64,000 bases of DNA from Pontibacillus chungwhensis BH030062 (GCF_000770675.1 NZ_AVBG01000001.1:434001-498000), one strand, 5' to 3'. Numbered from the stretch's first letter, positions 25,216-35,403 are shown. Notes: generated by a model from the sequence alone, not told the origin. Made by a program: numbers and translations.

Positions 25216-26985
25216 TCATGATTCGAGATCGTTTGGAAGCTTGAATAGGAAAGTTGTTCCTTCCCCTTGCTTACTATGAACAGAGATGGAGCCTCTGTGA
25301 GCTTCTACGATATTTTTAGCAATAGCAAGGCCTAACCCAGTCCCTGACTTACCACCTTCACTTCTCTTACGTGACTTATCTGCCTTATAGAAACGCTCGA
25401 ACACGAACGGTAAATCTTCATCCGCTATCCCAATACCTTGGTCATGAATAGAAAATTGAACGTCCTCTTCTTCTCTTACTACATTTACAAAAACTTGTTT
25501 ATTTTGTTCTGTATGTCGAATAGCATTATCAAGTAAGTTCGTTAGTACCTGTTCAATACGGTCGTAATCAAAATACACTTGTTGCAGGCCTTCATCCACT
25601 TCAACATGAATGGAGATATTCTTTTCGTTAGCTAACCCTGAGAATTTTTTCACAATCCGTTCAATATAATCATGGATATCAACTAACTCCCGATTTAGTT
25701 GTATGTGGCCTGCTTCCATACGTGCAAGATCTAATAATTCATTTACAAGTCTTCCGATCCTGAGGGACTCGTCATATATAATTTTAGCTAATTCATTTTT
25801 GTCTTCTTTGGATTCAGCTATATCATCCACAATAGCTTCACTATATCCTTGCAACATAGAAATCGGCGTTCTCAGTTCATGAGAAACATTAGCAATAAAG
25901 TCTTTACGAAGTTTGTCCAATCTTCGTTCTTCTGTCATATCCCTAATAACAGCAACTGCCCCTCTAACATATGTTTTATCATACAGAGGAGTCATGATGA
26001 CTACAAAACTTCGCCCTTGAACCACTAGCTCTGTCATAATTTCTTTCTCTTGCGTAATAACTTCTTGAAGCATATCCTGTAGTTCACCTGGTAAAAGGTC
26101 GTGATTCGGAAGTCCATTTTCATGTTCATAGAACCAAGCATCAATGAATTGATCCGCAGGAGGATTCGTTACTAACATATGACCTTTTCGGTTTAGTGTA
26201 ATAACACCATCGGCCATAGAACGAAGAATCCCTGATAACTGCTCCTTCTCCTGGTTTAGTGCGTTTATATGAAACTTCAACTGCCTTCCCATACGATTAA
26301 AGGCCATTGCCAGTTCTCCAATTTCATCATGGGTTAAGATAGGAACCTTTGTATTAAATTCACCTCGTGCTAACTCAAATGCCCCTTCTCTCATTTTAAT
26401 AAGAGGGGACGTAATCCGTGTCGATAAGAAGAATGCAAAAATCGTTGTTAGAATAATCGCTATTCCTGCCCCTAAGAAAATGATTCTCGTCGTTTGTGAA
26501 GTTGTTTGTTCAACAAAGGCGAGGGATTGGTAAACGAAGATGCCAGAACCACTCTCGGAAAGAGGGATGCCCACAATCATGATATGTGTATCCGTTTCAG
26601 GAATGATATCTTCTTTCATCACCGTTTGTTTTGAATTAAATACGGTCGATAATGAATCATCTTGATACAACCACTCCATAGGGACAACGGGTACATCCTC
26701 TTTATAAGTGGGTGAAATCCAATGATCCTCTTCACCAAACGCAACTACAATCCTGCTTGACGGATCAATAATTTTCTCAGCAATCGAAAGGGCCAATGGA
26801 CGCTCTTCGTACTCATCAAGAATACCTTCCACCTTTTCAGCTGTTTGCATCAATTCCTTCTCAGCTTGATAGATATGGTAACTTTCAAAGAATTCGAGTA
26901 ATAATACCGTTAATATAAATAATACGAATGATACTAATAGTAGTATGGTAAACCACAACTTACCTACTACGCTTCGCCAGAACAT
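25216..26985 (-). CDS. resE: Sensor histidine kinase ResE
   Basis: 589 residues: N-terminal membrane helix (about 10-32), an extracytoplasmic sensor loop, second helix (about 168-188), HAMP (about 190-242), a PAS domain (about 250-350), then HisKA with the phosphorylated histidine in SHELRTPISMLQ and an ATPase domain with DNAIRHTEQ, DQGIGI and GTGLGLAI motifs. Partner of ResD in sensing oxygen limitation and nitric oxide in B. subtilis. Its ATG overlaps the resD stop (TAATG). Confidence 0.95.
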   Translation of the reverse strand: MFWRSVVGKLWFTILLLVSFVLFILTVLLLEFFESYHIYQAEKELMQTAEKVEGILDEYEERPLALSIAEKIIDPSSRIVVAFGEEDHWISPTYKEDVPVVPMEWLYQDDSLSTVFNSKQTVMKEDIIPETDTHIMIVGIPLSESGSGIFVYQSLAFVEQTTSQTTRIIFLGAGIAIILTTIFAFFLSTRITSPLIKMREGAFELARGEFNTKVPILTHDEIGELAMAFNRMGRQLKFHINALNQEKEQLSGILRSMADGVITLNRKGHMLVTNPPADQFIDAWFYEHENGLPNHDLLPGELQDMLQEVITQEKEIMTELVVQGRSFVVIMTPLYDKTYVRGAVAVIRDMTEERRLDKLRKDFIANVSHELRTPISMLQGYSEAIVDDIAESKEDKNELAKIIYDESLRIGRLVNELLDLARMEAGHIQLNRELVDIHDYIERIVKKFSGLANEKNISIHVEVDEGLQQVYFDYDRIEQVLTNLLDNAIRHTEQNKQVFVNVVREEEDVQFSIHDQGIGIADEDLPFVFERFYKADKSRKRSEGGKSGTGLGLAIAKNIVEAHRGSISVHSKQGEGTTFLFKLPNDLES

Positions 26986-27701
26986 TAGTCACCAACTACC
27001 TCAAATTTATATCCTACGCCCCACACTGTTACGATCATTTTGGCAGCGTCTTTCGATACTTTACTTAGTTTCTCGCGGAGACGCTTTACATGAGTATCGA
27101 CTGTACGCAAGTCACCAAAGAATTCGTACTGCCAAACTTCCTTTAAAAGTTGCTCACGGTCAAAGACTTTATCAGGAGCTTGTGCAAGGAAAAGAAGAAG
27201 TTCATACTCTTTAGGTGTTAAGCTAACATCCTTACCATCAGCTTTCACCCTATGCGCATCATTATCAATGGTTAAATGATCAAACACCAACACATCTCTT
27301 GCTCCTGTTTCAGTTTGCAAGAATTTAGTGGAAGAGGAGCGCCTTAGTAAAGCTTTAACCCGAAGCACTACTTCTCTTGGACTAAAGGGTTTTACGATAT
27401 AATCATCTGTCCCTGCTTCAAAACCTTGAACACGATTCGATTCTTCCCCTTTGGCCGTCAACATGATGATGGGTGTTGCTTTTTTCTCACGTATATCCTG
27501 ACACACTTCAATACCATCTTTTCCGGGCATCATTAAATCTAGAAGTATAAGGTCAAAATCCTCACCAATAGCAAGCTCTAGAGCCTCTTCCCCATCTTCG
27601 GCTTCTACAACTTCGTAATCTTCTCTCTCTAAATACATGCGGATTAACCGACGAATACGTTCTTCATCATCTACTACTAAAATCTTTCCACCCTGGTCCA
27701 T
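26985..27701 (-). CDS. resD: Response regulator ResD
   Basis: OmpR-type regulator of aerobic and anaerobic respiration genes. Receiver domain (about 6-118) with DDEERIRR, phospho-acceptor aspartate in LLDLMMPGKDG and the conserved lysine in IVKPFSP; winged-helix DNA-binding domain (about 140-236) with SLTPKEYELL and TVDTHVKRLREKL. About 238 residues. I start at MDQGGKILVVDDE, nine bases after AGGGAG; the frame extends 22 codons further to a TTG with a basic, unlikely N-terminus. Coordinates of the start are good to about one base. Confidence 0.95.
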   Translation of the reverse strand: MDQGGKILVVDDEERIRRLIRMYLEREDYEVVEAEDGEEALELAIGEDFDLILLDLMMPGKDGIEVCQDIREKKATPIIMLTAKGEESNRVQGFEAGTDDYIVKPFSPREVVLRVKALLRRSSSTKFLQTETGARDVLVFDHLTIDNDAHRVKADGKDVSLTPKEYELLLFLAQAPDKVFDREQLLKEVWQYEFFGDLRTVDTHVKRLREKLSKVSKDAAKMIVTVWGVGYKFEVVGD

Positions 27702-27768
27702 ACTTCTATCTCCCTTCTTTTTTAAAACAAAGGCTACAAATCTAAAGATTAGCAGCCTTTGTAACAAA

Positions 27769-28965
27769 TTACGCGTATGAATGTAGTCCTGCTAACACTA
27801 GGTTAACAGCTATTAAGTTAAACATGATAATGGCAAATCCAATGACGGCAAGCCATGCAGACTTTTCCCCATGCCACCCTGCACCTAATCGCAAGTGTAG
27901 GAAAACCGCATAGAACAACCAAGTAATGAGAGCCCAAACTTCTTTCGGGTCCCAACCCCAGAAACGGTTCCATGCTATTTGTGCCCAAATCATTGCAAAA
28001 ATTAGCCCACCAAGGGTAAAGACCGGGAATCCGATTGCTACTGCACGATAAGATACTTCATCTACTAAGGAAGGTTTCACGCGTGCCAACTTGGGTTGTA
28101 TCGCTGCAGCAACTCGTTTTCTTAATATAAGACGAGTCATTACGTATAAGACAAGACCTACTAGAAGGGACCAAATCATTGTATTTAACTTTCTTGCTGC
28201 CTTTTCTCCTTGCATCCAAGAAGGAGCTTCTATCAATGGTCCACTTGCACCTTGAGTTTGCAGCGTTCCATCTGTAGGTCCAACAATGGGAAGCAACGTA
28301 TAATCGACTGTACTTACCTCCACTGCCTCTCCTTCAGCAGGAACTTCAAACGTAACTTCATAGCCACCTAAGCGGAATCCGCTTGTAATTACAATAAATC
28401 CAATGACTGCAAAAAGAGTATAAATAATAAACTCTAACCATGAGGTTTTTTTTGTTCTCTCAGTTTGATCAATTGTTTTAATTAAGTATAAAAGTCCAGC
28501 CCCAAAGCTTACTGCTAGTATTGCTTGACCTAGAGAAACAGTAGACACATGAATGTATAGCCAATGTGTATTTAGCGCTGGAATTAATGGTGAGATTTCA
28601 CTAGGAAACATACTCGCATAGGCAATAATTAATAAAGCGGTCGGTAATACAAAAAGGCCCAGCACATTTAATCGGTATATAAAATACATAACGATAAAAG
28701 CAAGTACAAGCATCATTCCAAAGAAAGTCGTATATTCAAATAAATTACTTAGAGGGGCATGCTGGCTAGCAATCCAACGAGTTATGAAGTAGCCTACTTG
28801 CGCTACAAAACCAATAATGGTGATTGTAATACCAATCTTACCAGCCTTAGACTCTTTCTGTTGAGCATCCTTCTCCCGTATCGTACCTCCGAAAAAGAAA
28901 GTAGCGATCAAATAAAGAAAGAAGGATGCATAGAGTAAATTACTACTAATTGTGCTTAATTCCAA
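27769..28965 (-). CDS. resC: Cytochrome c biogenesis protein ResC (CcsA/CcsB type)
   Basis: Heme handling and attachment subunit of the system II cytochrome c maturation machinery. 398 residues with about eight membrane segments; the tryptophan-rich heme motif [16 protein letters not shown] is near residue 335, with histidines at conserved positions in flanking loops. Works with ResB as the cytochrome c synthetase. Follows resB by 36 bases. Confidence 0.94.
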   Translation of the reverse strand: MELSTISSNLLYASFFLYLIATFFFGGTIREKDAQQKESKAGKIGITITIIGFVAQVGYFITRWIASQHAPLSNLFEYTTFFGMMLVLAFIVMYFIYRLNVLGLFVLPTALLIIAYASMFPSEISPLIPALNTHWLYIHVSTVSLGQAILAVSFGAGLLYLIKTIDQTERTKKTSWLEFIIYTLFAVIGFIVITSGFRLGGYEVTFEVPAEGEAVEVSTVDYTLLPIVGPTDGTLQTQGASGPLIEAPSWMQGEKAARKLNTMIWSLLVGLVLYVMTRLILRKRVAAAIQPKLARVKPSLVDEVSYRAVAIGFPVFTLGGLIFAMIWAQIAWNRFWGWDPKEVWALITWLFYAVFLHLRLGAGWHGEKSAWLAVIGFAIIMFNLIAVNLVLAGLHSYA

Positions 28966-29001
28966 CTTTATTCCTCCTTACCCTTCAAACGATTTAGGGT
29001 T

Positions 29002-30633
29002 TTACTCTTTTAACTCCTGTTGGTCTTCTGGTGGTTCCACACTAGTTCCTTCTAACACTTTCTCTAAGTCTTTCTTAAGACCAAACCAGTTTTTATTTGT
29101 ATGACCTGCAACCCAAAATCCTTGCTCTTTAGGTTGAATCCATATGCGTCTGTGATTCCAATACATCCCCTGTATGACCCCAATCATAAAGATGGCGCCA
29201 CCAATACCTAACAATGGAAGCGTATAGTCTTTGCGAATGGTTAATCCTGTCACATCTCGCATTTCTAAATCGGTAATACCAATCTTATATTGATTATCCC
29301 CGTTAGGATCTAAATTAGAGCCAATCGCTAAGAAGTTCACCTCTGGCTCAACTTGTCCTGGTGGATAGACATGGAACACGAAGGCAGGATCTTTCGGGTA
29401 TTTGGAGTAAGAGCTTGGAACCCCGTCTTTCATTTCGAATTCAGGGTAGTAGTCATAAAGCTCAACTCGGTATCCATTATCTAATGTATATTCTGATTTC
29501 GGATCAACTAAATCAACTGTAAACTCACCGATCGCTTTTTCATCTGCATCGTTTTTTTCATGAAGCTTAAATGTCATCGTCTTAAATTCATTTAGCTGAT
29601 AGGTTGTCTGATAAATAGCGAAACCATCTATTTTCAAAGGTTCATTTACACGAATTTCCCCTTCTTTTACTTGCTCAAGTTCAGGATCTACACCCGGAAG
29701 AGATTCATCTGTTCTTTGATAAAGAACCGCATTCGTTTGATAGTTTTTAGGTACAGAACCGCCTTGCTTCTCAATTGATTCTTTAAACCGTTCATCATTT
29801 TCATCATACATTTCTACAATGAAATCTTCATTCTTAATGTAATATTCTCCTTCAGTTCCCTCGAGCATTTTGGTTTCGCCTTCACGTACCCATACGTTGG
29901 CATCCACATACATAGATGGAACAAATCGCATTAAAGCACCTAAGAGGAAGATAATTAACCCTATGTGATTTACGTAAGGACCCCAACGCGAGAAACGACC
30001 TTTCTCCGCAAGAACATGACCATTCTCTTGAGTTACTTTATATCGACGTTCTTTTAATTGCTCAATAACGGTATGATAATCTTGATCTGAAGCATATTCG
30101 GCTTGGCCAAATAGACGCTGTCTTTTTAAGAAAGTCTCATGACGCTTTGGTTTTTGTTTCTTTAGTGACCGATATAAAGGAACAACACGGTCAATACTAG
30201 CTATAACCAAAGATACTCCAATTGAAGCAATTAAAATCATATACCACCAAGAACCATATAAATCATGGAAACCAAGTTGATAATAAATTTGTCCTGCCAT
30301 TCCATAGTTCTCTTCATAATATTGTTCAGCAGGTAAAGGTGATTGGTTATTCATTTCCTGCGGGAAGATCGTCCCTAATGAGGAGGCGATCAACGTAATA
30401 GCAATTAGCCAAACCCCCACCTTTACAGAAGAAAAGAAATTCCAAATTTTATCAACAATTGTTTTATTGTACGTTTTTGAACGTCTCGCACTTCCATCGT
30501 ATCGCATATTCAAAAGTTTGCTTTTATTATTCCCATCAATATGCTGATTCTCTTCAACCGGTTTCCCACAAGCTTCACAAAGAACGGTGCCCTCCGGATT
30601 AATATGCCCGCACTCACATTTAATTTTGTTCAT
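29002..30633 (-). CDS. resB: Cytochrome c biogenesis protein ResB
   Basis: 543 residues. An N-terminal zinc ribbon (CECGHINPEGTVLCEAC, residues 5-21) precedes three N-terminal membrane helices (about 75-95, 130-150, 210-235), a large extracytoplasmic domain and a final helix near 475. Partner of ResC in heme export and attachment to apocytochrome c. The zinc ribbon is a typical addition in Bacillaceae ResB. Between resA and resC in the operon order resABCDE. Confidence 0.94.
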   Translation of the reverse strand: MNKIKCECGHINPEGTVLCEACGKPVEENQHIDGNNKSKLLNMRYDGSARRSKTYNKTIVDKIWNFFSSVKVGVWLIAITLIASSLGTIFPQEMNNQSPLPAEQYYEENYGMAGQIYYQLGFHDLYGSWWYMILIASIGVSLVIASIDRVVPLYRSLKKQKPKRHETFLKRQRLFGQAEYASDQDYHTVIEQLKERRYKVTQENGHVLAEKGRFSRWGPYVNHIGLIIFLLGALMRFVPSMYVDANVWVREGETKMLEGTEGEYYIKNEDFIVEMYDENDERFKESIEKQGGSVPKNYQTNAVLYQRTDESLPGVDPELEQVKEGEIRVNEPLKIDGFAIYQTTYQLNEFKTMTFKLHEKNDADEKAIGEFTVDLVDPKSEYTLDNGYRVELYDYYPEFEMKDGVPSSYSKYPKDPAFVFHVYPPGQVEPEVNFLAIGSNLDPNGDNQYKIGITDLEMRDVTGLTIRKDYTLPLLGIGGAIFMIGVIQGMYWNHRRIWIQPKEQGFWVAGHTNKNWFGLKKDLEKVLEGTSVEPPEDQQELKE

Positions 30634-30661
30634 GTAAAAACCTCTCTATCCCTTGGCTCGT

Positions 30662-31207
30662 TTAAGACTCAGGTATGATGTCTTGTAAATATCCTTCCAG
30701 ACGATCAAGCGTTAATGGTCCAATGATTTTCTTTTCAATTGTACCGTCTGGGTTAATAAAATAACTAGCCGGTAGGTAACCTACCCCATACTCCCCCATG
30801 ACTTGGCCTTTTTGATCATGAACAATTGGGAATGATATGCCATATTCTTTTAGAAAACGAGTAACGACAAGTTCACTCTGGTCGAGATTGACGGCCAGAA
30901 TTTCTACGTCTTTATCCTTGTATTTCTTATATAACTCTTCCATATAAGGCATTTCATCTTTACAAGGTTCACAGTATGTAGCCCAAAAGTTCACCATAAC
31001 ACCCTTACCTTCAAAGTCTGATAAGGCAAGAGTATCTTGTTCATGATTAACCGTTTTCAATTTAAAATTAGGGGCCGTGTCCCCTTCTTTTAAAACAGCC
31101 TTCTCGTCATCTGTAAAGGAGGAATAGAGCGCAAAACCAACGGCAACTGCTAAAATAGCTAAAACTACACTCCGAAAAATAAGCCTTTTCTTTTTCTTAT
31201 TCGCCAT
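30662..31207 (-). CDS. resA: Thiol-disulfide oxidoreductase ResA
   Basis: Membrane-anchored thioredoxin-like protein that reduces the heme-binding cysteines of apocytochrome c. 181 residues: N-terminal anchor (about 9-27), thioredoxin fold with active site CEPC in NFWATYCEPCKDEMP near residue 74, and a cis-proline in GYLPASYF. The start MANKKKKRL follows AGGAG by eight bases; a GTG three codons up overlaps the ribosome site. First gene of the res operon. Confidence 0.94.
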   Translation of the reverse strand: MANKKKKRLIFRSVVLAILAVAVGFALYSSFTDDEKAVLKEGDTAPNFKLKTVNHEQDTLALSDFEGKGVMVNFWATYCEPCKDEMPYMEELYKKYKDKDVEILAVNLDQSELVVTRFLKEYGISFPIVHDQKGQVMGEYGVGYLPASYFINPDGTIEKKIIGPLTLDRLEGYLQDIIPES

Positions 31208-31275
31208 GTTTGTCACTCCTCCCGCACATTATACCATTTTACATAGTGGTAAACTTTGAAAATTTAGTTACAATT

Positions 31276-32004
31276 TTATTCAGATGCCTTTTTCAGTAAT
31301 TTCACTTCATGTGGAGTCAACTCACGACATTCCCCTGGTTGAAGACCTTCAGTCGATAAGAAACCATAGCGCTCGCGCTTTAACTTGTCTACTGGATAAC
31401 CTAATGCATCAAACATGCGGCGTATTTGTCGGTTCTTCCCTTCATGTAGCACCATTTGAATAATGGATGTATTCTTCTTACGGTCACTAGACAACATTTT
31501 TGTATGAATAGCTTTCAAATGTTCACCATCTGATTTGATCCCTTTTTTCATGCTTTGCAATTCTTCTTTAGTAGGTATACCTTTTATCTTTGCTACATAT
31601 ACTTTATCGATTTGGTGTTTCGGATGCATAAGTGACTGAGCAAAGGATCCATCATTGGTTAAGATAATTAAACCTGACGTATCATAATCAAGTCGACCTA
31701 CTGGATAAACCCGCTCATTAACTTCTGGTAAAAAGTCAGTCACAACTTTTCGGTCTTTATCATCACTAACACTCGAAATAACTCCTCTAGGTTTATACAA
31801 CAAGTAATAGACAGGAACTTCTTTCTCAAGAGGTACCCCATCTACTTCAACGGTATCATTTGGGCCAACTTTAGTTCCAAGTTCATTTACAACCTTCCCA
31901 TTTACCTTCACTCTTCCATCGATAATATAAACTTCTGCTTTTCTTCTAGACGTTACTCCACTTTTTGCTATAACCTTTTGCAATCTTTCCTGATGATCTG
32001 CCAT
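31276..32004 (-). CDS. rluB: 23S rRNA pseudouridine synthase RluB
   Basis: Modifies a uridine of 23S rRNA (position 2605 by E. coli numbering in characterised members). S4 RNA-binding domain at about residues 3-60, catalytic domain with the aspartate in GRLDYDTSGL near 103-112 and the GKNRQIRRM motif near 195. 242 residues. ATG seven bases after AAGGAG; the longer frame adds six residues without support. Sits between spmB and resA, as in B. subtilis (ypuL). Confidence 0.93.
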   Translation of the reverse strand: MADHQERLQKVIAKSGVTSRRKAEVYIIDGRVKVNGKVVNELGTKVGPNDTVEVDGVPLEKEVPVYYLLYKPRGVISSVSDDKDRKVVTDFLPEVNERVYPVGRLDYDTSGLIILTNDGSFAQSLMHPKHQIDKVYVAKIKGIPTKEELQSMKKGIKSDGEHLKAIHTKMLSSDRKKNTSIIQMVLHEGKNRQIRRMFDALGYPVDKLKRERYGFLSTEGLQPGECRELTPHEVKLLKKASE

Positions 32005-32052
32005 TTCCAAACTCCTTTTCAATCTATATTATGTAGACCGTTTATGCATAAC

Positions 32053-32084
32053 AAATGCGCTAACATGAAGATGTTAACGCATTT
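32053..32084 (-). terminator. Terminator of the dacB-spmAB operon
   Basis: AAATGCG/CGCATTT outer stem with TAACAT/ATGTTA inner stem, 32 bases in all, just after the spmB stop. The T-run on the minus strand is interrupted (TTTGTTATGC). Confidence 0.65.
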
Positions 32085-32101
32085 TCATCTTAACGCTTTT
32101 G

Positions 32102-32632
32102 TTAACCAAATACAATCGACACAACGATGATAGAGGCAATTATACCAATAAAATCCGCAATTAGTCCAACTTTCAACGCATCTCCCATTCTCTTAATACC
32201 GACAGCACCAAAATAAACAGTAATAATGTAAAGTGTTGTATCCGTACTCCCTTGCATAGTAGACGCAAGTCTTCCTAAAAATGAATCAGGACCATGGGTA
32301 CCTATAATCTCCGTTGTCATTCCAAGAGCAGCAGTTCCAGAAATGGGGCGGACTAGCGCTAAAGGAACAATATCAGATGGAACACCAACAAGTTGCAATA
32401 AAGGGGAGAATAACCCGACAACCGCTTCCATAGCTCCAGATGCTCTAAATATAGCAATCGCTACCATCATCCCTAACAAGAAGGGGATTAAACTAACAGC
32501 CATTTTAATTCCTTCTTTTCCGCCTTCAACAAACGTCTCATAGGTAGGCACTTGCTTAACTGTACCCACAACTAGAACAAGTAAAATGATTAAGGGGATC
32601 ATCCATGTACTGACCGTTGTTAACCATTGCAT
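32102..32632 (-). CDS. spmB: Spore maturation protein B
   Basis: 176-residue multi-pass membrane protein with a nucleoside-recognition (Gate) domain; GMMVAIAIFRASGAME near residue 54 and a C-terminal TLYIITVYFGAVGI. In B. subtilis spmA and spmB mutants make spores with poor core dehydration, and both are co-expressed with dacB. Its start overlaps the spmA stop by one base. Confidence 0.93.
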   Translation of the reverse strand: MQWLTTVSTWMIPLIILLVLVVGTVKQVPTYETFVEGGKEGIKMAVSLIPFLLGMMVAIAIFRASGAMEAVVGLFSPLLQLVGVPSDIVPLALVRPISGTAALGMTTEIIGTHGPDSFLGRLASTMQGSTDTTLYIITVYFGAVGIKRMGDALKVGLIADFIGIIASIIVVSIVFG

Positions 32633-33222
32633 TACTTGATCCTCCTCTCACGCAGCGAGTAGAAAAAGCGATCTACCATAATAGCTCCAAATGTTGAAAT
32701 TAATGTAGCAACAATAGTAGTAGCTACGATTTCGGTAGGAGCAATGGATTCATATTTCATCCTAATTGCAATGACGGTAGTTGGAATCAGAGTAACACTA
32801 GAGGTGTTGATAGCTAAAAAAGTAATCATTGATCGACTTGCCTCATCACTATCGGGCTGTAACTTCTTCATTTCTTCCATAGCTTTAATCCCCATAGGCG
32901 TCGCAGCATTTCCAAGACCAAACAAATTTGCTGAAATATTAGATAAAATATAGCCCATTGCCGGATGATCATCAGGTATATCCGGGAAAAGCCGCCTAAT
33001 TAATGGGCGAAAAAAGCGGGCTAAAATCTCTAATAATCCCGCTTTTTCAGCAATTCTCATCAGCCCTAACCAGAAAACCAATACACTCATCAGACTAATA
33101 CTTAGCATTACAGCATCATCAGCTGTTTGAAAGAGCTCTTCATTTACTTCCGCCATTGTCCCATTAAACATAGCAAAAACAATACCACCAGCGGCCATAA
33201 AAACCCATATTAGATTAACCAT
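32632..33222 (-). CDS. spmA: Spore maturation protein A
   Basis: 196 residues, about five membrane segments, Gate domain with NLFGLGNAATPMGIKAME near residue 96, diagnostic of SpmA. Encoded in the gapless run dacB-spmA-spmB (each stop overlaps the next start by a base). Mother-cell role in spore core dehydration is inferred from B. subtilis. Confidence 0.93.
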   Translation of the reverse strand: MVNLIWVFMAAGGIVFAMFNGTMAEVNEELFQTADDAVMLSISLMSVLVFWLGLMRIAEKAGLLEILARFFRPLIRRLFPDIPDDHPAMGYILSNISANLFGLGNAATPMGIKAMEEMKKLQPDSDEASRSMITFLAINTSSVTLIPTTVIAIRMKYESIAPTEIVATTIVATLISTFGAIMVDRFFYSLRERRIK

Positions 33223-34313
33223 TATTTCGCCCCTATGATCTCTTTAAATAAAGAGAAAACACTCTGAGTAAAGCTCTTTGTTTGAGTTGCTCTCATAGGA
33301 TCAGCCATAACAGGAGCTGTTGCTACCACCTCTCCGTCTACTTCAAATATTGCTTGGCCTAAAATAGAATTGAAAGATTCATAATCTGATGGTTTTTGAA
33401 TTTGTGTTTTGGTCGTTACCTGCTTATACTCCTCCTCTGTTAAAGGTGCTTTAACCGTATTCCATAAGTAACCAGTCGTAGAATCAAGGGATTGTTCTCC
33501 TTCTTCCCTCAAATCTCTCATTTCGAAAGTCTTAAATCCCCAATTAAACGAGTGGATATGATCATTCCAATCATCAGGTCCATTCAATGTAACCATTATA
33601 AGATTCATTCCATCTTTTTCAGCTGTTGACACAAGCGTACGCCCCGCTGTTTTTGTGTACCCCGTTTTCCCTCCTGTGCTATAGTCATATAACCGGGTAA
33701 GCAACTTATTCTTATTACCCCAAGCATAGGTTCTCGTCTCAGACTTATAAGTTGTAGTACCAGCGATTTTCTTGTACACGTCATTTTCCATAGCGTACCT
33801 GGTTAGAAGCGCCATATCATATGCGGTAGAATAATGACCATCCGCATCTAGGCCATGAGGGTTTGCAAAATGTGAATGATTCATGCCAATCCATTCTGCC
33901 TTCTGATTCATGAGATGGACAAACCCCTCCATACTTCCTCCAACGTGTTCAGCGATTGCCATAGCAGCATCATTCCCGGAGCGAAGCATCAGACCGTAGA
34001 CGAGATCTTCTAGCTTCATTTCCTCTCCTTCTTCTAGATAGATTGATGACCCTTCCGTGTATACAGCACGTTTAGAGGTTTCAACTGTATCATCCATCAT
34101 CCCAGATTCAATCGCAATGATCGCAGTCATAATCTTTGTGATACTAGCGATATTTCTCTTCTCATGAGCTTGCTTTTCATATAAGACTCGTCCTGTTTCT
34201 TGCTCCATCAACACAGCATTACGCGCTGAGACTGAAGGTTTAGCATCCACCTTTAAAGGAGCTAACACTAAACTTAAACAAACACATATTAAAACGATCC
34301 ACTTCAGCTTCAA
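33222..34313 (-). CDS. dacB: Sporulation D-alanyl-D-alanine carboxypeptidase DacB (PBP5*)
   Basis: Serine peptidase trimming cortex peptidoglycan cross-links in the mother cell. Signal peptide (about 1-24), acyl-enzyme motif SITK near residue 57, SGN near 112 and KTG in GGKTGYTKTAG near 213; C-terminal beta domain and possible amphipathic membrane anchor. TTG start (34313) seven bases after GGAGG; the upstream ATG overlaps the ribosome site. First gene of dacB-spmAB. Confidence 0.92.
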   Translation of the reverse strand: MKLKWIVLICVCLSLVLAPLKVDAKPSVSARNAVLMEQETGRVLYEKQAHEKRNIASITKIMTAIIAIESGMMDDTVETSKRAVYTEGSSIYLEEGEEMKLEDLVYGLMLRSGNDAAMAIAEHVGGSMEGFVHLMNQKAEWIGMNHSHFANPHGLDADGHYSTAYDMALLTRYAMENDVYKKIAGTTTYKSETRTYAWGNKNKLLTRLYDYSTGGKTGYTKTAGRTLVSTAEKDGMNLIMVTLNGPDDWNDHIHSFNWGFKTFEMRDLREEGEQSLDSTTGYLWNTVKAPLTEEEYKQVTTKTQIQKPSDYESFNSILGQAIFEVDGEVVATAPVMADPMRATQTKSFTQSVFSLFKEIIGAK

Positions 34314-34411
34314 GGGGAATCCTCCCATTCCATTAACTTTGTATTAACATATGCGAAGCTGACAAGCATATGAATCATTTCTACCATCTCAATTATGACT
34401 CCAAATGTAAT

Positions 34412-34440
34412 AAAGCCGTGATGACAGTCATCACGGCTTT
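34412..34440 (-). terminator. Terminator of the superoxide dismutase gene
   Basis: AAAGCCGTGATGA pairs perfectly with TCATCACGGCTTT around three bases; on the minus strand TTTATTACATTT follows. Confidence 0.85.
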
Positions 34441-34445
34441 GTTTA

Positions 34446-35330
34446 TTAATACAGACTCCACTTTAAATCTTTTACAGATGTAAACCGAGCCGTCACGTCT
34501 TTCCAGTTCACAACATTCCACCAATTCTCAACATAATCCCCTCGCTTATTTTGGTACTGCAAATAATAAGCATGTTCCCATACATCTAACGCAAGAAGCG
34601 GGACTACATCCCACAGTGAAACATTTTGATGCTTTTCTACTGTTTGAATGGCTAATCTGCCAGAACGCATTTCCCAGACTAATAAAGCCCATCCAACACC
34701 TTCTACAGATTTAGCTGCATCTGTAAACTGTTTCTTAAATGATTTAAAACTACCAAAGTCTTTATTAATTTGCTTCAACAATTCCCCTTCTGGTTTACCT
34801 CCTCCATCCGGGGACATATTAAACCAGAAAATCGTGTGTAAAAAATGCCCTGAACCATGGAAGGACTGTTCTCTTAACCAATGTTTGATTAAAGTGTCTT
34901 TTCCGTTTTTTCTAAGCTTTTCCAGCTCGATTTCGGCTTTATTTAAACCATCCACATAGCTTTGATGATGAACATCATGATGCAGGCGCATGATTTCTTT
35001 AGATATATATGGTTCTAGAGCATTATACGGGTAAGGTAGGGGAGGAAGTTTATGTTTACCAATCGGGACACGTCCAGTTTGCCTATTCGTTTCCACATAA
35101 TCCTCTAAATGATAAATAATACGTTCCCCTTCACGTACAACGTCTTCGACATCACCTGCAGTAATTTCATCTTTACGGATGGTTTTTTGAATCATTTTCT
35201 TCCATTGATCAAATTCATCCATCCACTCATCAAGCTTACCTTTTTCTATAGGCGCTTGTTTTAAAGACCCCTCTACTTCGTTTGCCCAGTTTAATAAAGA
35301 TTGTAAGTATTGTCTTCTTTCATTTTGCAC
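34446..35330 (-). CDS. sodF: Fe/Mn superoxide dismutase with N-terminal extension (SodF-like)
   Basis: The catalytic part (about residues 95-294) has the metal ligands: MRLHHDVHHQSYVDG and SGHFLHTIFW supply two histidines, LALDVWEHAYYLQYQ the aspartate and third histidine. It is preceded by about 90 residues of helical, charged sequence (WANEVEGSLKQAPIEKGKL) not present in SodA, as in the longer Bacillus SodF proteins. Whether it prefers iron or manganese cannot be told. GTG start (35330) eight bases after GAGG. Inserted between ypuI and dacB. Confidence 0.85.
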   Translation of the reverse strand: MQNERRQYLQSLLNWANEVEGSLKQAPIEKGKLDEWMDEFDQWKKMIQKTIRKDEITAGDVEDVVREGERIIYHLEDYVETNRQTGRVPIGKHKLPPLPYPYNALEPYISKEIMRLHHDVHHQSYVDGLNKAEIELEKLRKNGKDTLIKHWLREQSFHGSGHFLHTIFWFNMSPDGGGKPEGELLKQINKDFGSFKSFKKQFTDAAKSVEGVGWALLVWEMRSGRLAIQTVEKHQNVSLWDVVPLLALDVWEHAYYLQYQNKRGDYVENWWNVVNWKDVTARFTSVKDLKWSLY

Positions 35331-35377
35331 ACCGATCACCTCGACGTATCGTATGCCCTTTGCCTAAAAAAAGTGAA

Positions 35378-35403
35378 AAGCCCCTCTTTATTAAGAGGAG
35401 CTT
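35378..35403 (-). terminator. Terminator of ypuI
   Basis: Stem AAGCTCCTCTT/AAGAGGGGCTT (minus strand, one G-U pair) with a 4-base loop, then TTTCACTTTTTTT. It overlaps the end of the coding region. Confidence 0.8.

Noticed and set aside
32744-32953. Plus-strand ORFs inside spmA, spmB, recS and other minus-strand genes
   Set aside because: Antisense shadows of strongly supported genes without ribosome sites.
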